From Caldilineaceae bacterium (GTDB lineage: Bacteria > Chloroflexota > Anaerolineae > Caldilineales > Caldilineaceae): a stretch of DNA of 64,000 bases. Shown here in pieces: positions 34,713 through 44,358 of this stretch. The notes beneath the pieces are model-generated. The model searched no databases. It saw nothing but the letters and a program-made list of their open reading frames with translations, and was not told the DNA's origin. The DNA lies in assembly GCA_020433455.1 (NCBI GenBank), contig JAGRCP010000035.1, positions 1-64,000 of the forward strand, in the 5' to 3' direction. Numbering within the stretch: position 1 is the first letter of the stretch; the number at the start of each line of letters is the position of its first letter. Both the position numbers and the translations under genes were made by a program.

Positions 34713-37700
34713 ATGCAGATTCATCTCACCATCAACGGCGTACAGAAGGAGATTGCCTGCGCCCCCGACGAGACGCTTCTGCGCGCGCTGCGACGGGAAG
34801 GCTACTTCAGCGTACGCTTCGGCTCGGATACAGGCGAGACGGGCGCGGCCGCAATTCTGCTGGACGGCAAGCTGGTCAACAGCGACGTGCTGCTGGCCGC
34901 CCAGGCCGACGGGCACGCGCTGGAGACCATTGAAGGCATGGCCAAGGGGCTGGATCTGCACCCCATTCAGCAGGCCTTCATCCGCACGGGCGCAATTCAG
35001 TCAGGCTACTCCGCGCCAGCGATGATTCTGGCCGCCAAGGCCCTGATTGAGCGCAACCCCAATCCCACGGAAGCGGATGTGCGGGACGCCCTCTCAGGCG
35101 TCCTCTGTCGGGAGACGGGCTACCTTAAGCCGGTGCAGGCCGTTCTGGAAGCCGCGGCCGTTATGCGCGGCGAGGAGCCGACGCCCGTCACGCTCAACGT
35201 GCTGCCGCCCATTCTGCCGCCGGGCAGTGAGTACAGCGACCTCTTCCGCCCGCCGGATCAGGAAGACGAACCCAATGGCGAAATCGGCGCGCCCGACGCA
35301 AGCTGGAACGCGCCCGGCCCCGGTGCGCAGCCGACTCCCTCATCGACGGTCGCCACCATGCCCAAATTTGTGGTGGCCCCCGAAGCGCCCGAAACCACGG
35401 TGGTGGGCAAGCCCGAAATCAAGGTGGATGCCGTGAAGCTGGCCAAGGGCAACCCCGCATTTGTGGATGACATTGACCTGCGCGGCCTGCTCCATGCTAA
35501 GCTGCTGACCAGCCCCCACGCCCACGCCCGCATCATAGAGATCGACGACAACGAAGCCCGCGCGCTGCCCGGCGTCCACGCGGTGATCCACTACAAAAAT
35601 GTGGCTCGGGTCAAGTACGCGTCGGGCGGCCAGTCCTATCCCAACCCGCCGCCCTACGACCAGGTGAGCTTCGACAACAAGGTGCGCCACGTAGGCGATC
35701 GGGTGGCCGCGGTTGCGGCCGAATCGCCGGAAATCGCGGCCGAGGCCATCCGCCGCATCCGCGTCACCTATGAAGCGCTGCCCGCGGTTTTTGACGAAAA
35801 CGAAGCCATTCGCCCCGGCGCGCCGGTCATCCACGACGAGGACGACACAGCGGACATTCACGATGCGGCGCGCAACATCGTCCACCACATCGAGGCGACC
35901 ATCGGCGACATGGACGAGGGCTTCGCCAAGGCGGATCACGTCTTCGAGCACGCCTACTATGTCCACCAGGTGCAGCAGGTCCCCATCGAGCCCCACATCG
36001 CCATTTCCTACTGGGATTCGGACGAGCGACTGGTGATCCGGACATCGACTCAGGTCCCCTTCCACGTCCGACGCATGGTTGCGCCCCTGCTGGGCATTCC
36101 CGTCAAGCGCATCCGGGTGATCAAGCCGCGCATCGGCGGCGGCTTCGGGGCCAAGCAGGAGATGCTCATTGAGGACATCGTGGGGCGCCTCACCATGGCG
36201 ACGGGCCGCCCTGTGCGCATGGAATTGACGCGGGAGGAAGAGTTTGTCTCGTCCCGCACCCGCCATCCTCAGAGTATTGTCTACAAGAGCGGCGTCATGC
36301 GCGACGGAACCCTGGTGGCCCAGGAACTGCGCATCGTGGGCAACACGGGCGCGTACGGCACCCACGGCCTCACCGTGCAGACAGTGAGCGGATTGCGGGG
36401 CCTCAGCACCTACAATGCCCCCTACAAGCGCTTCGACTGCATCGTTGCCTACACGAATCTGCCCGTTCCCGGAGCCTATCGGGGCTACGGCGGTCCCCAG
36501 GCCCTCTTTGCGCTGGAATCCCACATGGATGAAATTGCGCACGCGCTGGGCATGGACGTCATCGCATTTCGGCGCAAGAACTGGATCAAGCCGGGCGACC
36601 CCATGGAGATTGCCATTCATCTGGCTGAGGGCGAAAAGGAGAACATCACGTCGATCCCTGTCCTGGGCAGCAGCGGCCTGAGCGAATGCGTCGCCCAGGG
36701 CATGAAGGCCATCAACTGGGAACGCCACGGGGATGAAGCCTGGCGCAGCGGGGCGGACGCGCCGCCCTACATTCGTCGGGGGCTGGGCATGGCTGTCTGC
36801 ATGCACGGCACGGCCATCCCGGGGCTGGACATGGGCGGAGCCAGCATCAAGATCAATGATGACGGCTCATTCAATGTGCTGGTGGGCGCCACGGATTTGG
36901 GAACCGGCTCGGATACGGTCCTGGGTCAGATTGCGGCTGAAGTGCTGGGCGTCCCCTTGGAAGACATCCTGGTCTACTCCAGCGATACGGACATGACGCC
37001 TTTTGACGTGGGCGCGTACGCGTCCAGCACCACCTATATTTCGGGCACCGCGGTGCAGCGTGCGGCTGAGCAGGTGCGGGAGCAGATCAAGGAGCGGGCG
37101 GGTCTCATGCTGGGGCTGGACGATTGGCGCGGCGTCACGCTGGGCAACCGACGCGCCTACGCGCCGGACGGCCGCGAGGTGACGATGGAAGCCATCGCCT
37201 TGCACTCACTACACGAAGACCAACAGCGCCAGATCATGGCCACGGCTTCTTTTGTCGCCACCGATTCCCCGCCGCCCTTTGCCGGTCAGTTTGCCGAAGT
37301 CGAGGTGGATATCCGCACCGGCCAGGTAACGGTGAAGAAGTTGGTGATGGCCGTGGATTGCGGCGTAGCCATCAACCCTATGACCGCCAGCGGCCAGATT
37401 GAGGGCGGCATGGTCCAGGCATTGGGGTACGCCCATTGCGAAGAAATGGCCTACGATGCCACCGGCCGCATGGTCAACGCAGCCCTGGGCCCGTACAAGA
37501 TCTACCGGGCCGACGAAATGCCCGAGCTGGAAACAATTCTGGTCCAGACCATCGAACCCACAGGACCCTTCGGGGCCAAGGCCGTGGCCGAGATTCCCAA
37601 AGACGGCGTGGCCCCGGCCGTGGCCAATGCCGTTTTCCACGCCACCGGCGTACGCATCCGCAGCATTCCCTTCACGCCGGAACGAGTCTGGCAGGCGCTG

Positions 37701-37718
37701 ACGGATTCGTCGGCATAA
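34713..37718 (+). CDS. xdhD: XdhD-like molybdenum hydroxylase with degenerate [2Fe-2S] domain
   Basis: 1001 residues. The N-terminus (1-150) keeps the fold of the two-cluster ferredoxin subunit, but seven of the eight cysteine positions are replaced (Ser38, Thr43, Ala46, Asp58, Ser97, Ser100, Glu134); only Cys132 remains. A variable linker (about 155-235) leads to the Mo-binding region: IGGGFGAKQE, GAYRGYGGPQALFA, GATDLGTGSDTV, DCGVAINPMTASGQIEGG and the catalytic Glu in AKAVAEIPKDGVAP. E. coli XdhD also lacks these cysteines. Such enzymes probably hydroxylate a purine. The ATG follows AAGGAG. Confidence 0.92.
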   Translation: MQIHLTINGVQKEIACAPDETLLRALRREGYFSVRFGSDTGETGAAAILLDGKLVNSDVLLAAQADGHALETIEGMAKGLDLHPIQQAFIRTGAIQSGYSAPAMILAAKALIERNPNPTEADVRDALSGVLCRETGYLKPVQAVLEAAAVMRGEEPTPVTLNVLPPILPPGSEYSDLFRPPDQEDEPNGEIGAPDASWNAPGPGAQPTPSSTVATMPKFVVAPEAPETTVVGKPEIKVDAVKLAKGNPAFVDDIDLRGLLHAKLLTSPHAHARIIEIDDNEARALPGVHAVIHYKNVARVKYASGGQSYPNPPPYDQVSFDNKVRHVGDRVAAVAAESPEIAAEAIRRIRVTYEALPAVFDENEAIRPGAPVIHDEDDTADIHDAARNIVHHIEATIGDMDEGFAKADHVFEHAYYVHQVQQVPIEPHIAISYWDSDERLVIRTSTQVPFHVRRMVAPLLGIPVKRIRVIKPRIGGGFGAKQEMLIEDIVGRLTMATGRPVRMELTREEEFVSSRTRHPQSIVYKSGVMRDGTLVAQELRIVGNTGAYGTHGLTVQTVSGLRGLSTYNAPYKRFDCIVAYTNLPVPGAYRGYGGPQALFALESHMDEIAHALGMDVIAFRRKNWIKPGDPMEIAIHLAEGEKENITSIPVLGSSGLSECVAQGMKAINWERHGDEAWRSGADAPPYIRRGLGMAVCMHGTAIPGLDMGGASIKINDDGSFNVLVGATDLGTGSDTVLGQIAAEVLGVPLEDILVYSSDTDMTPFDVGAYASSTTYISGTAVQRAAEQVREQIKERAGLMLGLDDWRGVTLGNRRAYAPDGREVTMEAIALHSLHEDQQRQIMATASFVATDSPPPFAGQFAEVEVDIRTGQVTVKKLVMAVDCGVAINPMTASGQIEGGMVQALGYAHCEEMAYDATGRMVNAALGPYKIYRADEMPELETILVQTIEPTGPFGAKAVAEIPKDGVAPAVANAVFHATGVRIRSIPFTPERVWQALTDSSA

Positions 37719-37742
37719 ACAGGCGATTCAAGGAGAACAAGC

Positions 37743-39080
37743 ATGCTTATCACCCACGGAAAAGTCATGACCTTCGGCGACGATGCACGGGTCATCGATG
37801 ACGGCGCAGTCTACTACGAAGGCGACGCCATTGTCGCGGTAGGCGAGAGCGCCGAGCTGACGGCCCAATATCCCCAGGCGGAAACGCTGGACGCGGGCGG
37901 CAAGATCATCATGCCGGGCATGGTCTGCGCTCACACCCACTTTTACGGCGGCTTTGCCCGGGGGATGGCCATTCCCGGCCCGGCGCCGGCCAATTTTATG
38001 CAGGTGCTGGAGCAGCTCTGGTGGAAGATCGACCGCGCCCTCACCCTGGAAGATTCCCGCTACAGCGCGCTGGTGGCGCTGGTTGACGCAATCCGTCATG
38101 GTACGACCACCCTCATCGATCATCACGCCAGCCCCGCCCACATTGACGGTTCCCTGGACGCCCTGGCCGATGCCGCAACCCAATCGGGCCTGCGCGTCGG
38201 CCTCTGCTACGAGGTAACGGATCGCAACGGGGCCGACGGCGCGCGGGCGGGAATCGCTGAAAACGTGCGCTTCCTCAAGCGGTTGCAGGCGAATCCGGAT
38301 CCAAAGCTGGGCGCGTCCTTCGGACTCCACGCGGCGTTCACCGTGAGCAACGATACCCTGGAGGCTTGCGTAGACGCGGCCCAGGGACTGAAAACCGGCT
38401 TCCACATCCACGTAGCCGAGGACAAGGCGGACGAAGAGCTAAGCCTGGCCGAGCACGGCATTCGTGTTACGCCCCGCCTGGCCCAACACGGCATTCTGGG
38501 CCCCCGCACCCTGGTCGCCCACGCCATCTACGTCAACGATGCGGAGATGGAAGTCCTGGCCGCGACGGAGACCAAGGTCTCCCACCAGCCTCGCTCCAAC
38601 ATGAACAACGCCGTGGGCGTCGCCCCCGTAGAGACCCTCATGGATTGCGGCATTACCGTGGGGCTGGGTAATGACGGCTTCACCAACAACATGTTTAGCG
38701 AGATCCATACCGCGTACCTGCTCCACAAAATCGCGCAGGGCGATCCCCGGGCCATGGCGGGCGACCGGCTCATGGAAATTGCCTTCGCCAACAATGCCAA
38801 AATCGCCGAGATATTTTTCCCCCGGCCCGTGGGCTCCCTCACCCCCGGCGCCTTTGCCGACATCATCCTGCTGGACTACGCGCCCTATACGCCCCTCACC
38901 GGGGGCAATGCGCCGTGGCAGCTCATCTTCGGCATGGACGGCAGTCACGTCACCCACACCATCTGCGGCGGGCAGCTGCTCATGGCCGACCGTCAGCTCC
39001 TCACCCTGGACGAAGAGGCCATCGCGGCCAACGCGCTCGAACTGGCGCCGGATATCTGGCAACGGGTGGCGGAAATGTAG
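37743..39080 (+). CDS. ssnA: SsnA-type amidohydrolase
   Basis: 445 residues of the metal-dependent amidohydrolase superfamily. Metal and catalytic residues are visible in CAHTHFYGG, FHIHVAEDKADE, LVAHAIYV and GLGNDGFTNNMF. SsnA is a fixed member of the ygfK/xdhD/ygeW loci and is required for anaerobic urate use in gut bacteria; a deaminase or ring-opening role is likely. AAGGAG precedes the ATG. It follows xdhD by 24 bases and yqeB follows by 19, so all three should be one transcript. Confidence 0.93.
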   Translation: MLITHGKVMTFGDDARVIDDGAVYYEGDAIVAVGESAELTAQYPQAETLDAGGKIIMPGMVCAHTHFYGGFARGMAIPGPAPANFMQVLEQLWWKIDRALTLEDSRYSALVALVDAIRHGTTTLIDHHASPAHIDGSLDALADAATQSGLRVGLCYEVTDRNGADGARAGIAENVRFLKRLQANPDPKLGASFGLHAAFTVSNDTLEACVDAAQGLKTGFHIHVAEDKADEELSLAEHGIRVTPRLAQHGILGPRTLVAHAIYVNDAEMEVLAATETKVSHQPRSNMNNAVGVAPVETLMDCGITVGLGNDGFTNNMFSEIHTAYLLHKIAQGDPRAMAGDRLMEIAFANNAKIAEIFFPRPVGSLTPGAFADIILLDYAPYTPLTGGNAPWQLIFGMDGSHVTHTICGGQLLMADRQLLTLDEEAIAANALELAPDIWQRVAEM

Positions 39081-39099
39081 CGAGGATCGATACGCTGAT

Positions 39100-39927
39100 A
39101 TGGACATCTCTGAAACGCTCATCGTCGTCAAGGGTGGCGGAGATCTGGCCGGAGGGGTGATCCGGCGGCTGAAGCGGGCGGGCTTTCCCCTCATTGTGAC
39201 GGAGCTGGCCGCGCCCCTCTTCGTGCGCCGGACGGTCTCCTTCGGCGAGTCCGTCTATGCCGGCCGCGTGGAAATCGAGGGCATTGCCGCCCAACACGCA
39301 GCCACGCCGGAAGAGGCGCAAAAGCTGGCGACAACTGCTGTCGTACCCGTACTGGTCGATCCCCGGGCCGCGGTGGTGGACGCGCTGCGGCCGGCCGTGG
39401 TGGTGGACGCGGTTATGGCCAAGCGCAACACAGGCACGCATATGAACGACGCGCCGTTGGTGATCGCGCTGGGGCCGGGCTTCACCGCGGGCGAGGATTG
39501 CCATGCGGTGGTGGAGACCATGCGCGGGCACAATTTGGGGCGCCTCATCTATGCCGGATCGGCCCAGCCCAACACGGGCACGCCCGGTATTGTCGGCGGT
39601 CATGGCGCAGAGCGGGTGCTGCGCGCGCCGGCGGCCGGTCATGTGGAAGCGTACGTCGCCATCAGCGAACGCGTACGGCAAGACCAGCGGATCGCAGCGG
39701 TCGCGGGCAAGGAAGTGCGTGCGCCCTTCGACGGGGTATTGCGGGGCATCATTCACCCCTCGGTCATGGTGACGCCCGGCATGAAGATCGGCGACGTAGA
39801 TCCGAGGGACAGCGTGGATCACTGCTTCACCATCAGCGATAAGGCCCTGGCCATCGGCGGAGCCGTGCTGGAAGCGGTGCTGGCATGGAAGAACGTAACG
39901 TGGAAAAGGATAAGTGAGGCAGGGTAA
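39100..39927 (+). CDS. yqeB: YqeB/EF2563-type selenium-dependent molybdenum hydroxylase accessory protein
   Basis: 275 residues. The start LIVVKGGGDLAGGVIRRLKRAGF is the family's Rossmann-like motif, and VDAVMAKRNTGTHMNDAPLVIALGPGF is its central signature. Members accompany hydroxylases that need labile selenium and are used as markers of that trait. This is the strongest sign here that the XdhD product may carry selenium. The ATG at 39100 was chosen because the family motif begins four residues later; no strong ribosome site is seen. Confidence 0.9.
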   Translation: MDISETLIVVKGGGDLAGGVIRRLKRAGFPLIVTELAAPLFVRRTVSFGESVYAGRVEIEGIAAQHAATPEEAQKLATTAVVPVLVDPRAAVVDALRPAVVVDAVMAKRNTGTHMNDAPLVIALGPGFTAGEDCHAVVETMRGHNLGRLIYAGSAQPNTGTPGIVGGHGAERVLRAPAAGHVEAYVAISERVRQDQRIAAVAGKEVRAPFDGVLRGIIHPSVMVTPGMKIGDVDPRDSVDHCFTISDKALAIGGAVLEAVLAWKNVTWKRISEAG

Positions 39928-39944
39928 AGCGAAGGCCAGGAACT

Positions 39945-40197
39945 CTACGCGCCAATCCCCAATGTGACCCGCTCGCGGATGCGGTCTGCATCATTCAGGC
40001 GCAGCAGAATAGCGATTGCACTCAAAGCAGGCAAACGCCAAGTTCTCTAATTCAGTCTGACCGCCGTGCTTCCGGGCAATGACGTGATCGATTTCGTGGG
40101 CAAAGAAGGTTACCTGCGGCTTCCCGCAATACTCGCAGCATCCCTGCGCTCGCTCGATAACCCCACGGCGCATTGACTCGGGGATGGCAGCAGTCAT
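39945..40197 (-). pseudogene. HNH endonuclease remnant with internal deletion and frameshift
   Basis: ATG 40197 opens a frame of 68 residues with [21 protein letters not shown] and [11 protein letters not shown], a classic HNH start. It stops four codons after NRYS. In another frame, directly after CNRY, the sequence reads [20 protein letters not shown] and stops at 39945, which resembles the C-terminal end of full-length HNH relatives. The middle (probably about 50-70 codons) is therefore missing and the reading frame is broken. The partner gene upstream is also damaged. Confidence 0.65.
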
Positions 40198-40542
40198 TAT
40201 TCGCTATCGCGTACAAGATAGGGCAACGCTCGGGCCTTCAGCATGGTCACCAAATGATTGATGCGCATATATTCGTCCAGCTCTTTAGTCTCCACTGCAC
40301 TCAGCGTATCGGTTCGATTCTTTTCCAATAGCAGAGTGACCCGAGCTTGCATGGCTGCATTGGGCTCAAAATTAACTACCTCTTCCTGAGAAGGCGCGCT
40401 CGTCAAAAACTCAAGGATATATTGGTATACCTCGCCCGGCAGCGGTGATAGTTTGCCCAATCCATAGGCTAAAATCTCCGGCATCCGATCTTCGGCAGAC
40501 CCAAGTTCTTCGGCCAGGCGAGTCGGAAACCCTGATGGTCAT
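40197..40542 (-). pseudogene. HNH-partner small protein gene with 5' frameshift
   Basis: The open frame from ATG 40484 gives 95 residues (MPEILAYGLGKLSPLPGEVY to the end [15 protein letters not shown]), resembling small proteins often paired with HNH or PIN genes. The frame upstream of that ATG reads PTRLAEELGSAEDR in phase. The natural start looks to be ATG 40542 (MTIRV), which fits only if one T is removed from the TTT at 40527-40529. A one-base insertion near codon 5 has probably broken the gene, unless translation restarts at 40484. The stop overlaps the HNH ATG. Confidence 0.55.
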
Positions 40543-40712
40543 CTCCAGCATAATCACCTCACAAATCAGGTTCAGAGAAATATCGATTCAGCCCAAGCAA
40601 TTGTATCATACTGGCAGGAGAGTTGGAGAAGGAAGTAAATCGCTCCACAATTGCTTAGAGAGTCCGCCTTTTCAGAGTCGCTGTTCACAAACGAAATATC
40701 CATACAAATCTT

Positions 40713-41807
40713 ATGCTCACATCTGCCTTCGATTACAATCTCCCCGAACGCTTCATCGCCCAACAGCCGGCGGAACCGCGCGACAGCAGCCGCCTGCTGG
40801 TGCTCCACCGTGAGGACGGCCGGTTGGAACATCGTCGCTTCCATGAAATCGGCGAATTTCTCTCTCCGGGCGATCTGCTGACGGCAAATGATTCCCGGGT
40901 GATCCCGGCCCGGCTCTTTGGCCATAAGGCAACCGGCGGCAAGGTGGAAATATTCCTGCTCGCCCCCCAGAATGAGGACCAGACCCGGTGGGAATGTCTG
41001 ACCCGGGGACGCAACCTGCAGCCGGGCGTGGAAATTACCCTGGGCAACGACGATGCAGGGCTGACCGCGACCATCGTCGAGGTAACGGCGACAGGAAGCC
41101 GCCTGGTGGATTTCTCCGCACCGGTGACGCCCTATCTGGATGAGCTGGGCGAGATCCCCTTGCCGCCCTACATCACCGATTATCAGGGAGATCGGGAACG
41201 CTACCAGACCATTTACAGCCGACCCGAAGGCAGCGTCGCCGCGCCCACTGCCGGTCTGCACTTCACGCCCGATCTGCTGGTCGCTTTGCGCGAGCAGGGC
41301 GTGGGCTTCGATACCGTCACCCTTCACGTGGGCCTGGACACCTTCAAGCCCGTAGAGGCGGAAGCAATCGACGATCACGTCATCCACAGCGAATGGGCCA
41401 CGCTCTCGGCCCAAACCGCCCGCCACATCAACGACGTAACGCTTCAGGGCGGGCGCATCGTCGCGGTGGGCACGACGGCCACGCGCACCCTGGAATACGC
41501 GGCCACCGGCGCGCAGGGCATCGATCCCTACGACAACCGGGCCTGTCCCTGGCAACGCACCGCGGCTTTTGCCGGAGCCGTAGACCTCTTCATTCGCCCG
41601 GGCTATCGCTTCCGGGCCGTGGATGCGCTCATCACCAACTTCCACCTGCCCCGCTCCAGCCTGCTCATGCTGGTCAGCGCGTTCATCGGCCAGGCCCATC
41701 CGGATGACCCGGACGCGGGGCGGCGCATCCTGCTGGAAAGTTACGAAGTTGCCAAGCAGGAAGGCTATCGTTTCTACAGCTTCGGCGACGCCATGCTGAT
41801 TGTCTAG
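40713..41807 (+). CDS. queA: S-adenosylmethionine:tRNA ribosyltransferase-isomerase
   Basis: Adds the epoxycyclopentane precursor to preQ1 in tRNA, making epoxyqueuosine. The 364 residues are full length. FDYNLPERFIAQQPAEPRDSSRLLVLHR starts the protein; AAPTAGLHFTPDLL, LHVGLDTFKPV and TNFHLPRSSLLMLVSAF are family signatures. No clear ribosome site precedes the ATG, but the N-terminus aligns. It stands alone, without tgt or queC-F nearby. Confidence 0.96.
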   Translation: MLTSAFDYNLPERFIAQQPAEPRDSSRLLVLHREDGRLEHRRFHEIGEFLSPGDLLTANDSRVIPARLFGHKATGGKVEIFLLAPQNEDQTRWECLTRGRNLQPGVEITLGNDDAGLTATIVEVTATGSRLVDFSAPVTPYLDELGEIPLPPYITDYQGDRERYQTIYSRPEGSVAAPTAGLHFTPDLLVALREQGVGFDTVTLHVGLDTFKPVEAEAIDDHVIHSEWATLSAQTARHINDVTLQGGRIVAVGTTATRTLEYAATGAQGIDPYDNRACPWQRTAAFAGAVDLFIRPGYRFRAVDALITNFHLPRSSLLMLVSAFIGQAHPDDPDAGRRILLESYEVAKQEGYRFYSFGDAMLIV

Positions 41808-41824
41808 CGGTCGGAGTGAGTCGG

Positions 41825-42808
41825 TCAGTGGGCGCTGGGCACGGGCGCGCCGGTGGGTACGGCGGCATAGAGAGGCTCGTGGTGAGCCCGGTTGCGCACG
41901 GCATTCAGGTCATCCATCCCCCGCGCGGCGAGCCAGGCCGTCATCTCATCCAGGATGAGGCGGGGCGCGTCCGGGCCGCGAAAATGAATGGCGCTGCCCA
42001 CGCCCACTGCGCTTGCGCCCGCCATGAGCATCTCCAGCGCGTCCACGCCCGTGGTCACGCCGCCCGTGCCGATAATGGGCGTTTCCGGACAGGCCTTGCG
42101 CACGTCATAGACGCACTTGAGGGCAATGGGCTTGAGCGCGGGTCCGCTCAGCCCGCCGCTGCGATTGGCCAGGATGGGCTGGCCGCTCTCCGCGTCAATA
42201 AGCATGCCCGGCATGGTGTTGATGACGCAGAGTGCGTCCGCGCCTGCGGCCGTCACGGCCTGGGCGATGCGCCCGATGCTGGGCACGTTGGGCGCCAGCT
42301 TGACGATGACGGGAATATTGCGCTCGGCCAGGGCGTCAACCACGTGCCCCGTTACCTCCGCGGCCGCGTCGGGGCTAGCCGCGTAGGGCTCGCCGAAGTC
42401 GCTGTGCACATTGGGGCAGGAGATGTTGACTTCCACGAAGTCGGGGCGCGCCCGGGCCACCGTGGCCGCGACCGTGGCGAACTCATCAGGCGGCCCGGCA
42501 AAGATGCTGGCGATGAGGGGCGCGCCCAGGGGTTCCAGCTCGGCTTTGGCCTGGGCCAGCAACTCGACCTCGGCCTCCGCGCCCGGGTTGGCCAGCCCAA
42601 TCGCGTTGATGAGACCGCCGCCCCAATCCAGGCAACTGGGATTGACGTGCCCCGCGCGGGGCGCGGGTCCGCAGCTTTTGGCCGTCACCGCACCGCAGCC
42701 GGATCGAGCAGCCCGCACCAGCAGGGAAACGGTCGTCCCCCAAATTCCGCTGGCCAGCACCAGCGGCGTGGGCAAGGTATGGGTGAGGAAGGGTGTGCGT
42801 GTGTTCAT
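41825..42808 (-). CDS. pyrD: Dihydroorotate dehydrogenase, class 1 type
   Basis: Oxidises dihydroorotate to orotate in pyrimidine synthesis. 327 residues from the ATG at 42808; an ATG 25 codons upstream would overlap the VOC gene and is less likely. The catalytic cysteine is in [12 protein letters not shown], typical of class 1 enzymes. FMN-binding motifs [21 protein letters not shown] and GVGSAIHF are intact. A class 1B partner PyrK is not seen nearby. It converges with queA, 17 bases apart. Confidence 0.93.
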   Translation of the reverse strand: MNTRTPFLTHTLPTPLVLASGIWGTTVSLLVRAARSGCGAVTAKSCGPAPRAGHVNPSCLDWGGGLINAIGLANPGAEAEVELLAQAKAELEPLGAPLIASIFAGPPDEFATVAATVARARPDFVEVNISCPNVHSDFGEPYAASPDAAAEVTGHVVDALAERNIPVIVKLAPNVPSIGRIAQAVTAAGADALCVINTMPGMLIDAESGQPILANRSGGLSGPALKPIALKCVYDVRKACPETPIIGTGGVTTGVDALEMLMAGASAVGVGSAIHFRGPDAPRLILDEMTAWLAARGMDDLNAVRNRAHHEPLYAAVPTGAPVPSAH

Positions 42809-42851
42809 GGTGGGGTAGGTGTCGGTTATAATGATGCTTCTGCCATGATTT

Positions 42852-43196
42852 CTAGAGTTGAACAACACAAAAGGTATTGCCATCCGGGTCCGCTAACACA
42901 ACATAATCTGCATCCTGCTCATATCGCCAAGCCACGCGGGTTGCGCCAAGCTTCAGCAACCGCTCGACTTCCTTTTCCTGGTCGTGCGTAAACAGGTCCA
43001 TGTGGTGCCGCTTGGGTTTGTCCGAAGTGACTGCCCCATTCAGAGATAGTTGTACGCCTCCTCCCTTTTGGGGAATCAGGATGGCAAAATCTTCATCGGG
43101 TTCTCTGCGCAATCTATAATTCAGCGCCTCACTCCAAAATTCTATACTTCGCTGAAGGTCTCGTACCCCCCATACGATAGCGCCGATTTCCAACAT
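42852..43196 (-). CDS. VOC-family (glyoxalase-like) small protein
   Basis: 114 residues forming one vicinal-oxygen-chelate module pair. [23 protein letters not shown] and [17 protein letters not shown] are the typical ends. Actinobacterial and Chloroflexota relatives are annotated as glyoxalase or bleomycin-resistance-like, with no proven substrate. It lies 43 bases upstream of pyrD on the same strand. Confidence 0.88.
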   Translation of the reverse strand: MLEIGAIVWGVRDLQRSIEFWSEALNYRLRREPDEDFAILIPQKGGGVQLSLNGAVTSDKPKRHHMDLFTHDQEKEVERLLKLGATRVAWRYEQDADYVVLADPDGNTFCVVQL

Positions 43197-43557
43197 GAAT
43201 TATTTCCTTCAGTTTCCGGTAAAAGTTGAACGGGGAGAAGGGAAATGTGCAAGACGGCGAAAGAGAGTCCACAACGTGGTTGAGAAAAACCATAAGAAGG
43301 AGTGGAACATGTCTAACGCCGTCAAAAACAACTATACAAGCAATCGTGTTTGTCGTCCAAGTGACGCCGGTGGGAACAAATCCGGGACCGGCATGGATGA
43401 TGCAGGATTGCCTCCGATTCCTTCCGGCTTCCGGGATCGCAAGCCCACAGCGACTCCCGGCCGCTTAAGCGGACATGCGTGCGCTTCCGCCGCCTTGCCG
43501 CGCTGCGCCGGGCCTGGGCAAGGCAGCCTGCGGGGCAGGTACTCGTCCCCTCCCCGG
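43197..43557. other. Spacer with an unconvincing small open frame
   Basis: An ATG at 43309 has a good AAGGAG ribosome site and an open frame to 43734 (starting MSNAVKNNYTSNRVCRPSDAGG). Its second half overlaps the lipoprotein gene on the other strand and reads like its antisense. I recognise no family. It may be a remnant or a short peptide gene. GC-rich short hairpins occur near 43510-43540. Confidence 0.35.
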
Positions 43558-44358
43558 TTATTGCCCGGACGGCAGCGGTTCATCGGGCGGATAGTCAATG
43601 GGCGGCGCGGGGTATCCTTCCATGGGGGCGTCCCACTCCAGGTCCGCCAGGGCAATACGGCCGGTGAGCAAATCTTCCCACGCAACCGCCTCGGGCGTAA
43701 AGAGCACGTTGACGCCCTGCCGGTAGACAATTGACCGGTCGGGATGAAAGATCATGAGCACCTTTTTCAGATCGCTGCCGGCGTGGTATTGATACCGAAT
43801 CTGGTAAATCCCCGCATCGGGATAAGCAGCAACCAGCCTATGCAGGCTATCCGCCAGGACATCCGGACTGAGGAAGGGCTGGGTATCTATTACCGGCGGA
43901 TTTTTCAGTCCCTCGCTGAGGCGGCTAATCGACTTCCACTCGCCGGGCAGAACGTAGTAATCCAGCAGTGCGATATTGCCATCCGTATCCCACAGGGCCA
44001 TGGGCGGATTGGCCAAGCGCGCCTCGGCCTGGGCCAGAATGAAGGCCTTGCCCTCGTCCGTATCTTCCATGTACTGCTTATAGCGTGAAGCGACGTAGTT
44101 GCGAATAAACGTATCCAGTTTGCGGGCGTCTGTCGTCAAGTCGTCGGGGCGCTTGGCAACGGCCTCATCCACAATCCGCTCCAGCAGAACGGGGTCAGGG
44201 TTACGGTATGCCTGCCACCAGGTATTGAGGTCCATGGTTTGCAACGACTCAATGATATACGCTCGAGGGTTCTCTACGGGCGGGCGCGGTTCACCGTCGC
44301 AACCAAACAGCGTGATCGCAATGATGGTCAGCACAGCCCACTGTATTGGCTTTCTCAT
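43558..44358 (-). CDS. Lipoprotein of unknown function
   Basis: 266 residues from the ATG at 44358, which follows GGAGAAAGG. A signal peptide ends in a lipobox (ITLFGC, acylated Cys about 20). The mature part is acidic, rich in Trp/Tyr and Pro near the C-terminus, with no recognised domain. A role at the outer face of the membrane follows from the lipobox only. It lies beyond the terminator of the DUF4331 operon, so it likely has its own promoter. Confidence 0.8.
   Translation of the reverse strand: MRKPIQWAVLTIIAITLFGCDGEPRPPVENPRAYIIESLQTMDLNTWWQAYRNPDPVLLERIVDEAVAKRPDDLTTDARKLDTFIRNYVASRYKQYMEDTDEGKAFILAQAEARLANPPMALWDTDGNIALLDYYVLPGEWKSISRLSEGLKNPPVIDTQPFLSPDVLADSLHRLVAAYPDAGIYQIRYQYHAGSDLKKVLMIFHPDRSIVYRQGVNVLFTPEAVAWEDLLTGRIALADLEWDAPMEGYPAPPIDYPPDEPLPSGQ

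Noticed and set aside
35340-36806. A 488-codon minus-strand frame inside xdhD
   Set aside because: It is antisense to the Mo-binding region, whose motifs are intact on the plus strand.
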